Assembly (NCBI GenBank): GCA_030750465.1
Contig: JASMHZ010000009.1
Location: forward strand, 1-41,550
Direction: 5' to 3'
Length of the DNA stretch: 41,550 nt
DNA from: Candidatus Peribacteraceae bacterium
GTDB taxonomy: Bacteria > Patescibacteriota > Gracilibacteria > Peribacterales > Peribacteraceae
The translations under genes were made by a program, and so were the position numbers. Each line of letters starts with the position of its first letter. The stretch's first letter is position 1. Below are positions 40,352-41,550 of the stretch, piece after piece. The notes beneath the pieces were generated by a model that saw only the letters and a program-made list of their open reading frames with translations, was not told the origin of the DNA and made no database searches.

Positions 40352-40864
40352 ATGCTTAATACAATGGAGCTTTCACCGAATCAAGTTATTACTCTGCATG
40401 ACTTCCCGTTGCATAGTGAACAGGTTCTGAAACTCTATTTCAGAATGTATCAGCAAAACTGCGGTAATATTGTTCCCACTTGTCCTGTACTTAAAAAAGA
40501 TCTTGTCCATGTAGCCTTCACAGGGAAAACGAAAGATTCTTATGACGAATATATTGCAAATAATCCCCAGGTTGATTTCTTTTTGCTCGATGGCAGTCAC
40601 AAGACAACAGCTGCAACGCTCGCCAGAACACCATTGAGCGTAATAGTCTTTGAAAAAGATGAAGACATACAAGAAGCAAAAGAACTTGTAATTAAAGGAG
40701 AACTATTAAGCCTAACAGTTGGAGACTCTATTCAAGAAAATGTAGAAATATTAAAGGGGTACTTCGATAAAAAGCCTACTTTCCAAACAGTTGAAGAAAA
40801 AACTTTACTTTTAGTTGAAAAAGGCAAAATACCTAACTACATGATTGAGTTTTATCATCAATAG
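40352..40864 (+). CDS. ParB/Srx-like domain protein, 170 aa
   Basis: The segment 'VDFFLLDGSHKTTAATLART' near 74-93 followed by 'PLSVIVFEKDEDIQEAKELV' fits the ParB/sulfiredoxin N-terminal fold ('lidG.hR..A', where this protein has SHK instead of GHR). That fold binds and hydrolyses nucleotides in ParB-type proteins. There is no helix-turn-helix DNA-binding half, so it is not a standard chromosome-partition ParB. The remaining C-terminal part is helical. It has its own leaderless promoter right after secD. An 18-base perfect palindrome lies 27 bases after its stop. Function unknown. Confidence 0.65.
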   Translation: MLNTMELSPNQVITLHDFPLHSEQVLKLYFRMYQQNCGNIVPTCPVLKKDLVHVAFTGKTKDSYDEYIANNPQVDFFLLDGSHKTTAATLARTPLSVIVFEKDEDIQEAKELVIKGELLSLTVGDSIQENVEILKGYFDKKPTFQTVEEKTLLLVEKGKIPNYMIEFYHQ

Positions 40865-40890
40865 AAATGCTATTTAGACTACTCTAAAGA

Positions 40891-40908
40891 ACCATTCGCG
40901 CGAATGGT
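40891..40908. other. Perfect 18-base palindrome ACCATTCGCGCGAATGGT
   Basis: It lies in the convergent gap between the ParB-like and HEFGH genes. It could form a short hairpin shared as a terminator, although T-runs are weak, or serve as a protein-binding site. Confidence 0.55.
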
Positions 40909-40926
40909 AGACTAATTAATAATATT

Positions 40927-41550
40927 TTAATTATTCTCCGGATTAACCGTATCTTGTCCTCCCAGCTCAGGATCTATTTCAGCAAGCCATGTAAGTAATT
41001 TGCCTCTATCCTCTCTGCCTTGCATCATTGCATCCACGCTCCCCCAACCGAATTTGTCGGACGCTTCTTTCATCATTCTTTGCCCTTCTCCATATACAAC
41101 ATCCGGTTGTCCGGATCGCACATGAGACAATCCATTTCCCGTTCTCTGATTCGCAAACAGTTCTGCATGTCCTTCGTTAGCCCTAAGTGACACAGGCACT
41201 TGCAATGTATGGCCAAACTCATGCCAGCTAGCATGTCTCATTTGTGCAATATCCGCCTGTGATCTAAGAGTTGCAAAGCGATTCTCATTTAATTCTCCGG
41301 ATCCTTTCGCCCCAAGCATCGCCTGCCCCAGCCTTGAATCATCTCCCAAGTTGCTAAGAGACATATCTCTATTATCATTAGTAGCATCCTCAACCACTTG
41401 CTCTCTTTCTTCTGCAACAATTCTTAATTCAGGATCAACCATTGTTTTTGCCCCATCATCTCCCACTGCTTCATCCAAGAGCAACTGATGCAGATCTGTT
41501 TTGAAACGACTTTCAAATGCACCCACATTTGCAGCTGAGCGCGCGGCTTG
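40927..41550 (-). CDS. HEFGH putative metallopeptidase domain protein, 5' partial
   Basis: This is the C-terminal 207 or more residues of a larger protein. The frame stays open through the window edge; eight further codons precede the GTG used by the ORF track, so the start lies outside. 'ASWHEFGHTLQVPVS' carries HExxH, and 'NEGHAELFANQRTG' about 20 residues later has a Glu suitable as the third zinc ligand. The preceding part is acidic and helical with no membrane segment. It differs in surroundings from the secreted HEFGH protein at 33584 and shares only the motif. Whether it is an active protease, and what the missing N-terminal part holds, cannot be judged here. Confidence 0.65.
   Translation of the reverse strand, partial: QAARSAANVGAFESRFKTDLHQLLLDEAVGDDGAKTMVDPELRIVAEEREQVVEDATNDNRDMSLSNLGDDSRLGQAMLGAKGSGELNENRFATLRSQADIAQMRHASWHEFGHTLQVPVSLRANEGHAELFANQRTGNGLSHVRSGQPDVVYGEGQRMMKEASDKFGWGSVDAMMQGREDRGKLLTWLAEIDPELGGQDTVNPENN

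Noticed and set aside
40891-40908. Canonical parS site
   Set aside because: The sequence does not match the TGTTTCACGTGAAACA consensus, and the neighbouring ParB-like protein lacks a DNA-binding half.

Overview
The window looks like chromosomal DNA of a Candidate Phyla Radiation (Patescibacteria) bacterium, possibly of the Peregrinibacteria/Gracilibacteria type. This is an inference. It rests on very large orphan genes, compact unlinked housekeeping genes with unusual domain insertions, intergenic heptanucleotide arrays, mostly Shine-Dalgarno-free starts and AT-leaning composition. TGA is used as a stop (for example at the end of the 1704-residue gene), so the TGA=glycine code of some relatives does not apply.

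Layout. 1-5.9 kb: the 3' part of uvrC with a GNAT-like domain inside its nuclease domain, a small ribbon-helix-helix regulator with a palindromic operator candidate, a PH-like membrane protein, a family 2 glycosyltransferase, a GIY-YIG protein, tRNA-Glu(CTC), two orphan genes and a SEC-C protein. 5.9-23.3 kb: the most novel region. A SNF2-type helicase/methyltransferase fusion diverges from a 259-residue orphan. Converging on that orphan is a three-gene overlapping operon encoding 1704-, 2214- and 269-residue proteins. The two giants carry about 18 copies of a degenerate, apparently helical repeat of roughly 125-150 residues, marked by a nearly invariant cysteine. I recognise no known system in this set.

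23.5-31.8 kb: a copper/silver handling cassette. It has a CsoR repressor with C-tract operator-like sites, a Met-rich secreted protein, a Met/His-tailed lipoprotein, a CusB-like adaptor, a CusA-type RND pump with the three metal-binding methionine motifs, a Cys-rich secreted peptide, a UPF0718/ArsP-like permease and a DsbA-like oxidoreductase. No outer-membrane channel gene is seen here. 32-36.9 kb: an RlmD/TrmA-type RNA methyltransferase, a secreted HEFGH metallopeptidase, a truncated WcaJ-like membrane protein, a small membrane protein and an NDP-sugar pyrophosphorylase with heptamer repeats inside its coding sequence. 37-41.5 kb: a lipoprotein resembling the SecD periplasmic domain, a SecD with a complete parvulin domain inserted, a ParB-like protein, and the edge of a second HEFGH protein.

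Two themes cut across the window. First, at least six genes have a -10 box exactly 7-8 bases before the start codon, which implies leaderless mRNAs. Second, intergenic regions hold degenerate heptamer arrays, often as facing inverted pairs. Two copies of a GC-rich palindromic element and one CCCTGAGCTTGTCGAAGGG element are also present.
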